A model generated the notes under the pieces. The model did not search any database and had not been told where the DNA came from. It saw only the letters and a list, made by a program, of their open reading frames with translations. DNA of 64,000 nucleotides from positions 579-64,578 of the forward strand of contig PHFE01000110.1 of assembly GCA_002796755.1 (NCBI GenBank), read 5' to 3'. This document shows, one piece after another, positions 42,970 to 54,452 of the stretch (positions are counted from its first letter, which is position 1; each line of letters opens with the position of its first letter). The DNA is from Paracorniculantispora psalliotae (taxonomy: Eukaryota; Ascomycota; Sordariomycetes; Hypocreales; Cordycipitaceae). The position numbers were made by a program, and so were the translations under genes.

Positions 42970-43585
42970 TTGCAGTCGCGTTTTCGTGCCGTGGCCGATG
43001 CTTCCGCTTTAGAACAAGTGGTACCGTCTACTTATTTGATTCGAAACTATGCAGGCGCAAGGCGATCGCACGGCAAGTCAGAAGTGACGAGGAGAAGTGA
43101 GGAAGGGCATTAATTCTAGGCGGCAGTTATTGACAAACCAAGCTGCCACATGGGCAGACGAGAGCATCTGCCGCCTGCCTGTGGCTGCAGTGGAGACGTG
43201 GCGCTGGAAGCTGCCTGGACAGCGCCTGAGCTGGGTCGCCAACCCGCTCCAGTCCGGCCGAAATGCCCTAAAGTTTCTAAAAGACCACTGTCCAGCACCA
43301 CAGGGACCTGAGTCTCTCTAGCCAATCGGACGCCCGCATGCAGCCTCTTTAGTGGACTCCGGGTTGACCCGCCGTCGCGCATGAAAGCGGATGCAAAAGT
43401 TTGGCCAGCGACAATTAACTCGAGGCATTCTTACTCTGCGACTCCTTGTATTATCTCGCATCACAGCGCCAATTGAGTTCTCGAGACCTCAGGTGCCCTC
43501 GGAAGGCGGAATTGCCCAAGTTTGTACGGACAGGAAATCGCTCACACACTCTAGCTCGAGCTTGTGAAGCTGCATTTCGCCTACA
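42970..43585. promoter_or_regulatory. Divergent promoter of VMA12 and COQ1
   Basis: 616 bp serving two housekeeping genes. GC-rich in the middle, no obvious TATA, and no supported coding sequence. Confidence 0.45.
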
Positions 43586-44981
43586 ATGAGTTTGCGTCAA
43601 CGATCCTCGTCCGCCCTGGCCCAGGCCGCCGCCAGGAGGACCGCCGCGCCGTCCTGTGTGCTTTGCCGGCTGCCGCGCGAGCCATCCCGAATTCACCGAG
43701 CCGGCCTGCACTCGACATCGAAGAGAGATTCGGCCTGGGCGGCCGCGGTGCAGGTCGCTTCCAACGTCGTGGGCAACGTGGTGAAGAAGGCCAGCAAGGA
43801 TACCATGGCCATTGACCCCCTTCGCACAGTCGCCAAGGAGATGAAGTTTCTCACCGGCAACATTCGAAAACTCCTCGGCTCCGGCCATCCCTCGCTCGAC
43901 CGCGTCGCCAAATACTATACCCAAGCCGAAGGCAAGCACGTCCGGCCCATGATCGTCCTGCTCATGAGCCGCGCCACGCACTTGTGCCCGAAGAACCCGC
44001 ACAGCGACAGCCCGCAGACCGCGCGGGGCATCGATACCTCAATATCGCCCGGACAGGTCCTCGGCGACTTCAACCCATCGGCGCTACCGCTGACGTCTCC
44101 CGAGGCCGACATGGTCGACCCGGAGCTCGATATTCTCCCCAGCCAGCGCCGCCTCGCCGAGATTGCCGAGCTCATCCATACTGCTTCGCTGCTTCATGAC
44201 GACGTCATCGATCACTCGGAAGCACGCCGTGGCTCCCCTTCGGCCAACCTCGAGTTCGGCAACAAGATGGCCGTTCTTGCTGGAGACTTTTTGCTCGGCA
44301 GAGCATCCGTCGCCCTGGCTCGCCTGCGCAACGCCGAAGTCGTCGAGCTCTTGGCTACAGTCATTGCCAACCTGGTGGAAGGTGAATTCATGCAATTGAA
44401 GAACACGGAGCGGGATGAGCGCAATCCCAAGTGGTCCGAAGAGGCCCTTACCTACTACTTGCAAAAGACATATCTCAAGACTGCCAGTCTCATCTCCAAG
44501 TCGTGCCGTGCTGCCGCCCTGCTCGGCAACACTGATGCCACCACCGTCGACGCCGCCTACTCGTACGGCAGAAACCTGGGCCTGGCTTTTCAGCTGGTCG
44601 ACGATATGCTCGACTACACTCGCTCCGACAAGGATCTCGGCAAGCCCGCTGGTGCTGATCTGGAGCTTGGTCTGGCCACCGCACCTCTCCTGTTTGCGTG
44701 GAAGGCGAACCCCGAGCTTGGCGCCCTTGTTGGACGCAAGTTTGAAAAGGAGGGAGATGTTCAGCGTGTATGTGAACAGTTCGAAACAATTTGACGTATC
44801 ATCAACTAACTCCTCGTAGGCCCGCGAGCTCGTCCTCCAGAGCGATGGTATCGAACAGACCCGCGCCCTCGCGCACGACTACGCTGAAAAGGCCGTTGCC
44901 GCTATTGCGCACTTCCCCGACAGCGAAGCCAAGGATGGCCTCATCGATATGGCCGAGAAGACCGTCAAGCGCAAGAAATAA
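43586..44981 (+). CDS. COQ1: Mitochondrial trans-polyprenyl diphosphate synthase
   Basis: Makes the isoprenoid tail of ubiquinone in the mitochondrion by chain elongation of prenyl diphosphates. Exons: 43586-44767 and 44820-44981, 447 residues. The first 50 residues are rich in Arg, Ser and Ala with no acid (RQRSSSALAQAAARRTAAPS), a typical matrix-targeting peptide. The first aspartate-rich motif HDDVIDHSEARRG is near residue 203 and the second DDMLD near 338. GKHVRPMIVLL and GEFMQLKN are other family hallmarks. A loop of about 45 residues (PHSDSPQTARGIDTS onward) before the first motif is a usual fungal insertion. Chain length cannot be read safely from sequence. Confidence 0.94.
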
Positions 44982-46051
44982 AACACCACTCACCTCTAGA
45001 AAAACGACTGATGAAGGCGGCATTGACGAATACCAGACATCGTGCCGCCTCCCACTCGACTTGTACAAATAGCGATTCAATTTCATACTGTAACTAGACA
45101 AAATGGTTTCCACGGATAGAGAGAAGGAAGACGAGGGACTGTACGAGGCTGTTGTAACGAGTATCTGTCTTGTTGGTTTAGCATGGGGAATTTGTATGAT
45201 TGCACATATACAGGGCGCCACTTTAGATTGGGGTTCTTTGACAAAACCAGGAAAAAGAAGATATTCTCTGTCTTGGGACGGGGTCTGCCATGAGACTCAT
45301 CTCTTTATTTTAACCTAGGCATATTACGTTGGCCGGCGTGGACTTGCACGCCATGGCATTTCTTCAAGACCAGGATTATCGTGTGCGAACCCATTTACAT
45401 GTGAAAGGTGTCGTAAGATGCTCTTGATAAGCTTCTGACGGATACAACGCGGGTTGAGCGCCGCGCGAAAACAAATGGTTTCGGCTTAGCTGCCGTCAAG
45501 GTATAGCAATGCCGGTTGGCGGCCAAGTCCGACAATGGACTTGCACACCAAAACTTGCGCTCCATGCACGATGTGTCAAGAAGCATGTTCGGCGCATGGA
45601 GAAAAATGAACCTGCCCGCCAGACTCCGATACCATGATGGAATATCCACAATGAATGAGTAGAAAAGAGGAGAGTGTGGTGGTAGAAGCCGGGCAGTTGA
45701 GATGCCTCGGCCGGTGGCTGCTTGTCTGCAAAAACCGGCGCCGAGTGTGCAGCGAGGCTAGCCCAGCCGGCACCGGCCGACGGCGCCACATTGGATGGTT
45801 TGCGACAGGATGACCCTTTTCTTCTAAGACTTGCGAAAAAAGTCAATTCCTCAACCCCCAAAAATCTTTCTTCACTCTTTTACTTACGCATAGCCTATTT
45901 AATCGTTTCATTTTCTCAACCTACATACCTCGGCGTGATAGCTCAACGTATCTTCTCTAGGAAGCTTGTACAGCACCCTCTGCGCAGCAACTACCCCGCC
46001 CCCACCATCTTCAACACAGCGACGAACAGCATCACAAAAAACGACGACGCC
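44982..46051. other. Intergenic upstream of allantoinase
   Basis: 1,070 bp. The first part is the COQ1 3' region. 45700-46051 is the allantoinase promoter and leader, and includes TGATAG at 45936-45941, a match to the GATA-factor site of nitrogen regulation. The frame is open upstream of 46052 but has no ATG. Other open frames look random. Confidence 0.45.
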
Positions 46052-47628
46052 ATGTCAGGACCTCTTACGGTACTCGTGTCCTCGCGCGCCATTCTGCCCG
46101 GCCCCGACGGGTCGCTCGCCGAATCGCCCGCGACGATTGCCATCTCCGCCGCCACCGGCAAGATTGTCTCCGTCGAGCGCAGGGTGCTTCCCAAAGGCGA
46201 CTTTCCCTGCGGCACTACCTACGTGGACTACTCGCCCAAGGTGCTGCTCCCGGGCCTGGTCGACGCGCACGTTCACCTCAACGAGCCGGGCCGCACCGAG
46301 TGGGAGGGCTTCTGGACGGGCACACGGGCGGCGGCGAGCGGCGGCGTGACGACGGTGATTGACATGCCACTGAACGCGATCCCGCCAACGACGACGATGC
46401 AGGGCCTCAAAGAGAAGCTCGCCGCTAGCCAAGGACAGTGCTGGGTGGATGTTGGCTTCTACGGTGGTGTTATTCCTGGCAATGCGGATGAGCTGAAGCC
46501 TCTGGTGGAGGCTGGTGTCCGTGGCTTCAAGGGTTTCTTGATTGAGTCTGGTGTAAGTACACTCTACGGAAGCGACTGCTTTGCATTTTGGTCGTTGGCT
46601 AATGGCTTTATATTCAGGTTGACGAGTTTCCTGCCGTGACTGGCAAGGACGTTGCCCTTGCCATGGAGGCGCTTAAAGATTCGCCTACGACGCTCATGTT
46701 CCACGCGGAAATGGTACCTCACGAGGGCGTGCCCGCCATCGACGCAACCAGCTCCGACGCCACCGCCTACCAGTCCTTCCTCGACTCGCGTCCGCCCTCG
46801 TTTGAGACGTGCGCCGTCGAAGAGATCCTCTCCCTCGCACACCTCGCGCCCAAGCTGCACCTTCACATCGTTCACCTCTCCGCCACGCAGGTGATTCCGC
46901 TGCTCAAGGCCGCGCGCGCCAAGGGCACGCACATCACCGCCGAGACGTGCTTCCACTACTTGGGCCTGTCCTCCGAAGAGATTGAAAAGGGCGACACGCG
47001 GCACAAGTGCTGCCCGCCCATCCGCGAGGGCAAGAACCGCGACGGCCTGTGGGCGGAGCTCGTCGCGCCCGACTCGTGCCTCACCACCGTCGTCTCCGAC
47101 CACTCGCCCTGCACGCCCGAGCTGAAGCTGCTGCCCGCGCATCTGCAGGAAGAAGCGGCGGCCGAAAAGGCCGCTGCCAAGAAGAACGGCACCAGCACGC
47201 AGGGTGACTTCTTTGCAGCCTGGGGCGGCATCTCGTCGGTCGGTCTCGGCCTGCCCATCTTCCACTCGTCCGCCAAGGCGCGCGCGGCCGCTTCGTCCGC
47301 GACCAAGACACCCACTCTGACGGATATGGTGCGTCTATGCTGCCAGGCGACTGCGGAGCAGGTTGGTCTTGCGCACCGCAAGGGCGCACTCAAGGCGGGC
47401 ATGGACGCCGACATTTGTGTGTTTGACGACAGCGAGGTCTGGACGTTTACGCAAGGCGACATGCGCTGGAAGAACCGCTGCTCGCCGTGGGAGGGCCACG
47501 AGTTTACCGGCCGTGTTAAAGAGACGTGGCTGCGCGGTAACAAGATCTTTGAGCACGGCGCCGGCAAGGATGGCTTGGTGACGGACAAGCCAATTGGTGA
47601 GCCGATTACAGAAAAGAGGACGGCGTAG
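46052..47628 (+). CDS. DAL1: Allantoinase
   Basis: Zinc-dependent cyclic amidohydrolase that opens allantoin to allantoate in purine degradation. Exons: 46052-46552 and 46618-47628, 503 residues. Metal-site residues are visible in order: DAHVHLNEPGRTEWEG (His73, His75), the carbamylated Lys160 in GFKGF, FHAE, HIVHLS and SDHSPCTPE. The ASGGVTTVIDMPLNAIPPT stretch is diagnostic for allantoinase rather than dihydroorotase or dihydropyrimidinase. ATG 46052 is the first in the open frame. A GATA site upstream fits nitrogen control. The Dal5-type carrier at the left end is over 40 kb away, so this is not an allantoin cluster. Confidence 0.94.
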
Positions 47629-47909
47629 AGAGGCGTATGTATTGCTGGTAGGAGCTGGATGTTATTATAGAAGCATAGATTCGTAGAATCATATTATATA
47701 AATATTCGAAAAATTACATTACATTTTGTCAGATTTATGAATCATTTCATTGTATCTAGCACCTCTTGAATGTGGTGGTTGTTCCACTCCAAACGGTCGT
47801 CGCTCCACCGACTATTTGCGCACGCAAAAATCTTGCTGCCCCTCCAAAGGCAACCGCAACTACATGATTTTCCTTTCCACTTTACCAGCATACATAATAT
47901 TACACAAAC

Positions 47910-48533
47910 ATGGCCGACAGCTTCGACATTGACGAGGCGCAGCCCTCCACTGACTTTCTGCGCCTTCGCTGGCAAATCACCGACGCCCCGGCCTTTGGCT
48001 GCGTCAAGGTGCTCGCCAACCCTGAAGACGCTGCCTCTGCGCAACAGCCCCTCCAGGCCGCCGACGGCACTCTCCACGAGGTCGCCGCGGCGCCGTGCAG
48101 CAACCCGCCCACCGCTTCCATCACGCTGCAGATTGAGGAAGCGACGTACCTGGGCGTCGAGGGCGAGATGAGCGAGGCCGCAGCCGAGGCGCCCAGCCTG
48201 ACGGTCAAGGCGGCGGGCGACTTTGTCACGATCAAGGAGTACGTGGAGGCGGCGCACCCGTGGTTCCTCGCGCAGAAGCAGAGGCACTTTGAAGGCTACG
48301 GGTACGGCGAGAATGGGCAGGCGCTGCCGGCCGAGACGGAGCTCTGGTTCGACCCGTCGTCGCCCAACGTGATTCACTTTTTCGACTCGGTCGAGTCGGA
48401 GCCGCCGTTTACGTTTGAGTGGAGTCTGGTGTCGGACATGGCGTCGGGCATCATTCACGGACACCCGGAGGATGAGTCGGACTATGGCGATGAGGATGAG
48501 GGTCCGATTGACCCCATTGAGGAATTGAAATAG
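47910..48533 (+). CDS. Acidic conserved-type protein of unknown function
   Basis: Intronless, 207 residues, function not recognised. The sequence begins MADSFDIDEAQPSTDFL, then has a mixed alpha/beta body including DFVTIKEYVEAAHPWFLAQK, ETELWFDPSSPNVIHFFDS and FTFEWSLVSDMASG. It ends in an acidic tail rich in Asp, Glu, Ser and Gly. There is no signal peptide or membrane helix, so it is probably soluble. ATG 47910 is in good context (ACAAACATGG). A longer open frame on the opposite strand (47742-48728) is a codon-bias shadow: it lacks ordered motifs and has Arg/Val-rich text. Confidence 0.7.
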   Translation: MADSFDIDEAQPSTDFLRLRWQITDAPAFGCVKVLANPEDAASAQQPLQAADGTLHEVAAAPCSNPPTASITLQIEEATYLGVEGEMSEAAAEAPSLTVKAAGDFVTIKEYVEAAHPWFLAQKQRHFEGYGYGENGQALPAETELWFDPSSPNVIHFFDSVESEPPFTFEWSLVSDMASGIIHGHPEDESDYGDEDEGPIDPIEELK

Positions 48534-50026
48534 TTGTCCCCAGGAGGAGCTGCAAGGCAAAATGGGGCTATAAAAGATACATGGGCTTGTTTTATGCGAA
48601 AGCGCTGCCTGCTTTACCTCCGAGACATTGATATCATGAGAACAAAGAGAATACGAAAAGGAGGTTGAGGCTATGGCGAGCCATAGTTGAACTTTAGAGA
48701 CACAAATATACCGGTCCTTAAACGCCAATCTTACGCAGCGACGACATGTGAAAAAAGTGTCTTAGCCAAGAAGCTCCATCAGAGACGCAAACATGCAACA
48801 GCCACGAGTTGATCGACAAGCTGGCGCGCTAGCGAGTTGCCATCCCCTGCACGTCAAAGAAGCCATGGAAGTTCTGCTGCGGCTGGAAGCTCGTTCTTCC
48901 GGAGCTTATGCACAAGTGGCCTGATTTTTCTCGCCCAGCACGGGCTGCAGCACACCCTCTTGGGTCTGAACTCGCAGCGTCAGCGAATAGTTCTTCAACG
49001 CCACGAACCCGTTCATTGCCAGCCAGCCCGTTCACGTGGCGCCCAATGAACAGCACGTCAAAGTCCCCTACCATACTTATCTCTTATAATAAAGCAATTA
49101 AGAAAAAATCATAACATGGCGCACCCTTGTTAGCCTTTGCACGCGGACCATGGATGCTGCCGACGGTCGGGACGTTGGCCCGGTTTTAGCCTTGGCCATC
49201 TGTTCCATTGTTTCTTTGGCGCTGTTTCCTCACTTTCTGATGACAGGGCTGGGTGGTCGATACGCGTAATAAAGTTTTGGCGTGCCTGCCGCACTTTTGA
49301 AATCCGCCGCTCGTGGCGGCGTTGCAACGCTAAACGGTGCCCAGCTTATTAGTTATGCCACGAGCTATCCTTGTCCTTGTCCTTGAGCCTGCTCGTATGG
49401 GCTCTTCTTTAGCGTGCCTCGGTGCAGCCTGCGCGATTTCCCAGTAGTTATTTTGCTCTTCAAAACAAAAGCAACAGGAGAATTTACTCATGTGACTTAA
49501 AACTGTCTGAAACAGACAGTTGTGCGGTCTTCATCCACTTGTCTGAATCGTCCCAGGACATCATCCCCAGACTACAAAGTCGCTGAATTGCCCCTATAAG
49601 AAAGCCCAATAACCCCACCAGAGTCCGCTCCCGTCTCCACGCTGGCGTTTTCAGTGGAGTTACGCCTTTTGACAGCCTGCCCAAATCCTCCGGTCTGCTT
49701 CCTCACATTCCAACCTCGACCTCTTGAAACTGTTTCGAGAAAGTCGCTCATTGCGGTGCTCTTTGCAAGGGCACTTCAATCTGTCAAATTGAACAACAAT
49801 TGAGGCTGCAACTGTGCATTGTTTGATGTCGACAGCGCCGGCAAGGCGACCCTCTTGTCTCGGCTTTGCTTCTTGTCTGCAACACATGTCTTAGATGAGA
49901 AAAAGTTACACCGCATACGGAAATGATCTAGTCTGAGCCGCCTGAGAAGCTTGTCAAAAAGGTCAAGTCACACTGTGATTTCTCTTTATCCTCGTCTGCG
50001 GCTCTTATCTACTTTTGGTTGTCATC
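48534..50026. other. Gene-free spacer, possible gene remnant at 48835-49074
   Basis: 1.5 kb. Minus-strand text at 48835-49074 reads like protein in two frames, suggesting a small or decayed gene, but no model can be closed. 49880-50026 is the promoter of the ABCG gene. No other feature is supported. Confidence 0.4.
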
Positions 50027-53000
50027 ATGGCCTCTCACGATGATAAACAGGCCGAAGGCCCTTGGCAGCCTACGCAGGCGGGAGGCGAAAGTGACAAAAC
50101 CGACAGAGCGAGTTCCATAGACACCTCTGTCGACCATACCGTCAACCAGAAGCGGGAAGACGATAACAGACGATTTTCACTGTCGGGCGCTGGCCAGCTC
50201 TCATTGGACGATGTTGCCAGCGTCCAGGTGCAGATTCGCGACCTCGAGGTATCTGTCAACACAGCACCCTCTTGGCTTGCGCCGTCTACATATGTCGACC
50301 TTTACAAGTCCAAATTCAACACGGAGCCCGAAATGAAGACGCTGCTTCACTCCGTCAATGCTGACCTGGCGCCGGGCAGCCTCAGCGCCATCATCGGCGG
50401 CAGCGGCTCAGGCAAGACGACGCTTCTCAACACGATGGCCGAGCGCATGGTCAGCTCGCGCCTGAATCAAGAAGGGATTGTCACATTCAACGGCGAGACC
50501 GGTATACACAACATACGACACGCCTATGTCATGCAGCAGGATATTCTGCTACCGACCCTGACTGTGCGCGAGACGTTGCGCTACGCCGCCGACCTGCGTC
50601 TGCCGTCGGCCACGACCCGCGAGGATCGATGGCGTATTGTGGAGGAAGTCATTCGTGAACTCGGTCTCAAGGAATGCGCCGACACCAGAATCGGAAACTC
50701 GCAGCACCGCGGGTGCTCGGGCGGAGAGAAGCGCCGCGTCAGCATCGGCGTCCAGCTGCTGGCCAACCCGTCTGTGCTCTTCCTCGACGAGCCGACGACC
50801 GGGCTGGATGCGACAAGCGCGTATCAGCTTGTCCGCACGCTCAAGGCCTTGGCCAAAAAGGGCCGCACCATCATTACCACGATTCATCAACCTCGTTCTG
50901 AAATTTGGAATCTCTTTGACAACATTGTGATTCTTACAAGAGGCAGCCCGGTGTACTCGGGTGCCGCAGCCGAATGTATCCCTTGGTTTGAGGCACAAGG
51001 TTTTCCTATTCCGCCCTTTGTCAACCCGGCCGAGTTCGTAATTGACATTGCCGCCATTGATAATCGAACTCCGGAATTAGAGGCGGAGAGCGGTCAGCGC
51101 GTGGACAATTTAAAAAGAAACTGGGGGCAAGAGAGCGAAAAGTTGTTCCTGCCCCTGGGAGGTGTCGTCAGTCAACCACAGCGTCGGCATCGTCATGTTC
51201 GGCCGCATGGACATGATCAGAGAGCCGGATTCGTGCGCCAGCTGCGAGTTCTCACCAACAGAACGTTCAAAGTCACATACCGCGATCCCATGGGAATGAC
51301 GGCCGCTATTCTAGAGGCCGTTCTGCTCGGCGCCATCACCGGCTACATGTTTTGGAATGTAGGGCGTGATCAAGCAGGCATCCGGTCTCGCGAAGGTGGT
51401 CTGTACATCACCGCTGGCCTCCAAGGTTACCTCATCCTTTTGTTCGAAGTGTACAGGCTCACCATCGACATGCCCACCTTCGACCGCGAAAACTCCGAAA
51501 ACTGCGTCGATGCACTTCCGTTTATTCTTTCACGCCGACTTGCGCGAATGCCCACGGAAGATATACCCGTGCCGTTTATCTTTTCTGTGCTAATTTATTT
51601 CATGGCCGGATTTGATCGCGAAGTTGGAAAATTCTTTACGTTTTTTGCCATCACTCTCCTGAACCAATACGTTTCTGTGACATGCGCCATGGCTTGTGTA
51701 ACTGCAGTGCGCCACTTTCCCGGAGCGAGCTTAATTGCCAACCTGGTGTACACCATCCAGAGCATTGCCTGCGGCATGTTTGTGCAGTCGAGCAGTATCC
51801 CAGTGTACGTTCGGTGGATTAAATGGACCGCATACAATGTACGTTATTCTCTCCCAGCTTGGTCAGTTTTTACTAAATATCGTTACAGTTTTACGCATTT
51901 AGTGCCTATTGTGCCAACGAGTTCCAAGGCAGCTTTTACGATTGCCCATATCCAGGTGGCAGAGACAATCCAGCGTGCGAACAGTATACTGGAAAGTACG
52001 TCATGAAATCACTTGGGTTTCCAACAAACTGGATCACTAGACCGATTGTTGCGCTCGCTTCTTTCATCGCCCTTTTCCTACTCTTATCAACCGTCGGCCT
52101 CACGTTTCTCAAGGTCGAGATGACCATCGCCCGGGCTCGAACTACCGACACTGATTTGTCGGCTGGAAAAGAGAAGATGACGGCACGATCCATCGCAGAA
52201 GTCAGAGCCATCGACGTCGGGCTAGACCGGTTCGCCTTGGCGTTGGACAAGAAGACAGCCAGAGGCAAGTCTCTTCCTCGGCGATTGATCGTCAACCCGG
52301 TCACGGCCACCTTCCAAGCTGGTACACTCAACGTCATCATGGGCCCGTCTGGTAGCGGAAAGACCTCACTTCTCAACGCGATGGCACTTCGGCTCCGAAA
52401 CTCTGTGGGCACCAAATATCGACCTTCCGGCAAGCTCACATTCAACGGCGCTGTCCCATCAGACTCTGTCATCCGCTCCGTCTGCTCATACGTCTGCCAG
52501 GACGACGATGCACTTTTGCCGTCCCTCACAGTCCGCGAAACTCTGCGATTTGCGGCCGGCTTGCGACTGCCCTCATTTATGAGCACTGCAGAGAAATACC
52601 GTCGAGCGGAAGAGGTGCTGCTGAAGATGGGATTGAAGGACTGCGCCAACAACTTGATTGGCAATGACATGATCAAGGGCATTTCTGGTGGTGAGAAGCG
52701 ACGTGCCAGTATCGCCGTCCAAGTTCTGACAGATCCTCGTGTGCTTCTTCTTGACGAGCCCACCTCTGGCCTGGACGCCTTCACAGCCAGCTCCATCATG
52801 GAGGTGCTCCAGGGTCTCGCAAACGAAGGCCGAACCCTGATCCTCACCATCCATCAGGCGCGCTCAGACCTTTTCAAGCATTTCGGCAACGTCCTTCTCC
52901 TATCGCGCGGCGGCCATCCCGTCTACGCCGGCGCGGGTCGAGATATGCTCGGCTACTTTGTCAGACATGGCTATGAATGCCCAAGGAACACCAACCCGGC

Positions 53001-54189
53001 GGACTTTGCTCTTGACATGATTACCGTGGATCTGCAAAAGGAAGACGTCGAGGCAGAAAGCCGCGAGCGCGTCAAGAAGCTCATCGAAGGCTGGAACGCC
53101 GTTGCTAATACACACATGCAAGATCAGCGACTCTCAGCCATTCATGAAGAAGCTGACGAGCCCAGCGAGAAACCTATCAACAAAAGTGAAGATGTGCAGC
53201 CATCATGTTCTAATGAGAAGACGGCTGTTCTAGAGTCCAAAGGTGCCTTTCCGACTGTCCCTCGGCGCTCTTTCAATCGCGCAAGCTTGTCTACACCCGC
53301 AGAACTCGGCGCTCTTGTTCGCAAGCGCACGCCTCTTTTCAAAGCCCTCCCGTTGCTTCTCCGCCGCGCCGTCATCAACACCCGTCGCCAGCCGGAGCTC
53401 ATCCTGGCCCGGACCATGCAAGTCGCCGGCCTGGCGGGCGTCTTCACCCTCTTCTTCGCACCCTTCAAGCACGACTACTTTTCCGTGCAGAACCGCATGG
53501 GCTACGTGCAGCAAGTCGGCGCGTTTTACTTTGTCGGCATGCTGCAAAACGTGGCCGTGTACCCTGCCGAGCGCGACGTCTTTTATCGCGAGGACGATGA
53601 CGGCGTGTACGGCGTCGACGCCTTCCTGCTGTCCTACACTCTTCTCGAGCTTCCGTTTGAGATCCTCAGCTGCCTCATCTACGGCATCTTCTCCACCTTT
53701 GCGGTGCGCAACCCCGAGACGGCGTCGCTGTACTTTAGCACCTTTTTTGGCTGCTTCGGCGTCGTGTCGTGCGGTGAGAGCCTCGGCATCATGTTCAACA
53801 CGCTCTTCACGCACACGGGCTTCGCCGTCAACATCATGGGCGTTTTCCTCTCCGTCGCCAACGGCATGGCGGGCGTGCTGTCCATCAACATGCCGCGGGC
53901 GTTCAAGGCCGTCAACTACCTGTCGCCGATTCGCTACGCCACGCGCGCGATGGCGCCGTACGCGATGCGCGGCGTCAAGTTTCACTGCACCGACGAGCAG
54001 ACACTGCCGGACGGCTCATGCCCCATCACAACCGGCGAGCAGGTGCTGGATCTGTACGACTTTAATGTGGACCCGAATGTGAATGCCTACTGCTTGCTGG
54101 CATGCGTTGTGATCTATAGATTGATTGCGTGGGCGTTGTTGAGGGTGACCCGGGCGCGCTGGAAGGATAAGAAGAGAGTCGAAGTTTGA
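50027..54189 (+). CDS. Full-length ABCG transporter, forward (NBD-TMD)x2 layout
   Basis: Membrane exporter of 1,370 residues, similar in layout to yeast YOL075C. Exons: 50027-51838 and 51889-54189, with one 50-bp intron near the end of the first membrane domain. The join restores KWTAYN then FYAFSAYCANEFQG, the extracellular loop typical of White-type ABCG. Half 1 has GGSGSGKTT, signature GCSGGEKRRVS, LFLDEPTTGLDATSA and IHQPRSEIW. Half 2 has GPSGSGKTS, signature GISGGEKRRAS, LLLDEPTSGLDAF and IHQARSDLF. Both sites therefore look catalytically complete, unlike PDR-type transporters, whose Walker motifs are degenerate in one half. A Ser/Glu-rich linker at about residues 950-1010 separates NBD2 from its membrane domain. 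Substrate unknown; lipid or sterol transport is typical for the group. Confidence 0.93.
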
Positions 54190-54452
54190 GGTCAAAACTG
54201 GATTGTAAATTTTGCATATAATGAAAATGAATATATTTTCTTCTATCGATGCATACGGCATTTTGTAACGCCTCAGTCGTGGTGAATTATTACATTGTTG
54301 TCAATGGTCGGATGAAATTGGTGGACGATTATATTCAAATCTATTGTTTATGTATCGTTGATCTTGGCTTATATACACACTATTCGTGTTCGAATGGCAA
54401 GGTATCAAGAAAAAATAAGCGGAAAACAAAAACAGAAGCGCATCATATCAAT

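Noticed and set aside
45103..45318. 71-codon plus-strand frame after COQ1
   Set aside because: No start context, no motifs, and lies in the COQ1 3' region.
46564..47265. Antisense 233-codon frame in allantoinase
   Set aside because: Sense strand carries all metal ligands of allantoinase.
942..47628. Dal5-type carrier plus allantoinase as an allantoin-use cluster
   Set aside because: They are more than 40 kb apart with unrelated housekeeping genes between them, and the carrier's substrate is not known.
47742..48728. 328-codon minus-strand frame opposite the acidic protein
   Set aside because: Low-order Arg/Val/Leu text. The plus-strand frame has a good start context and protein-like composition.
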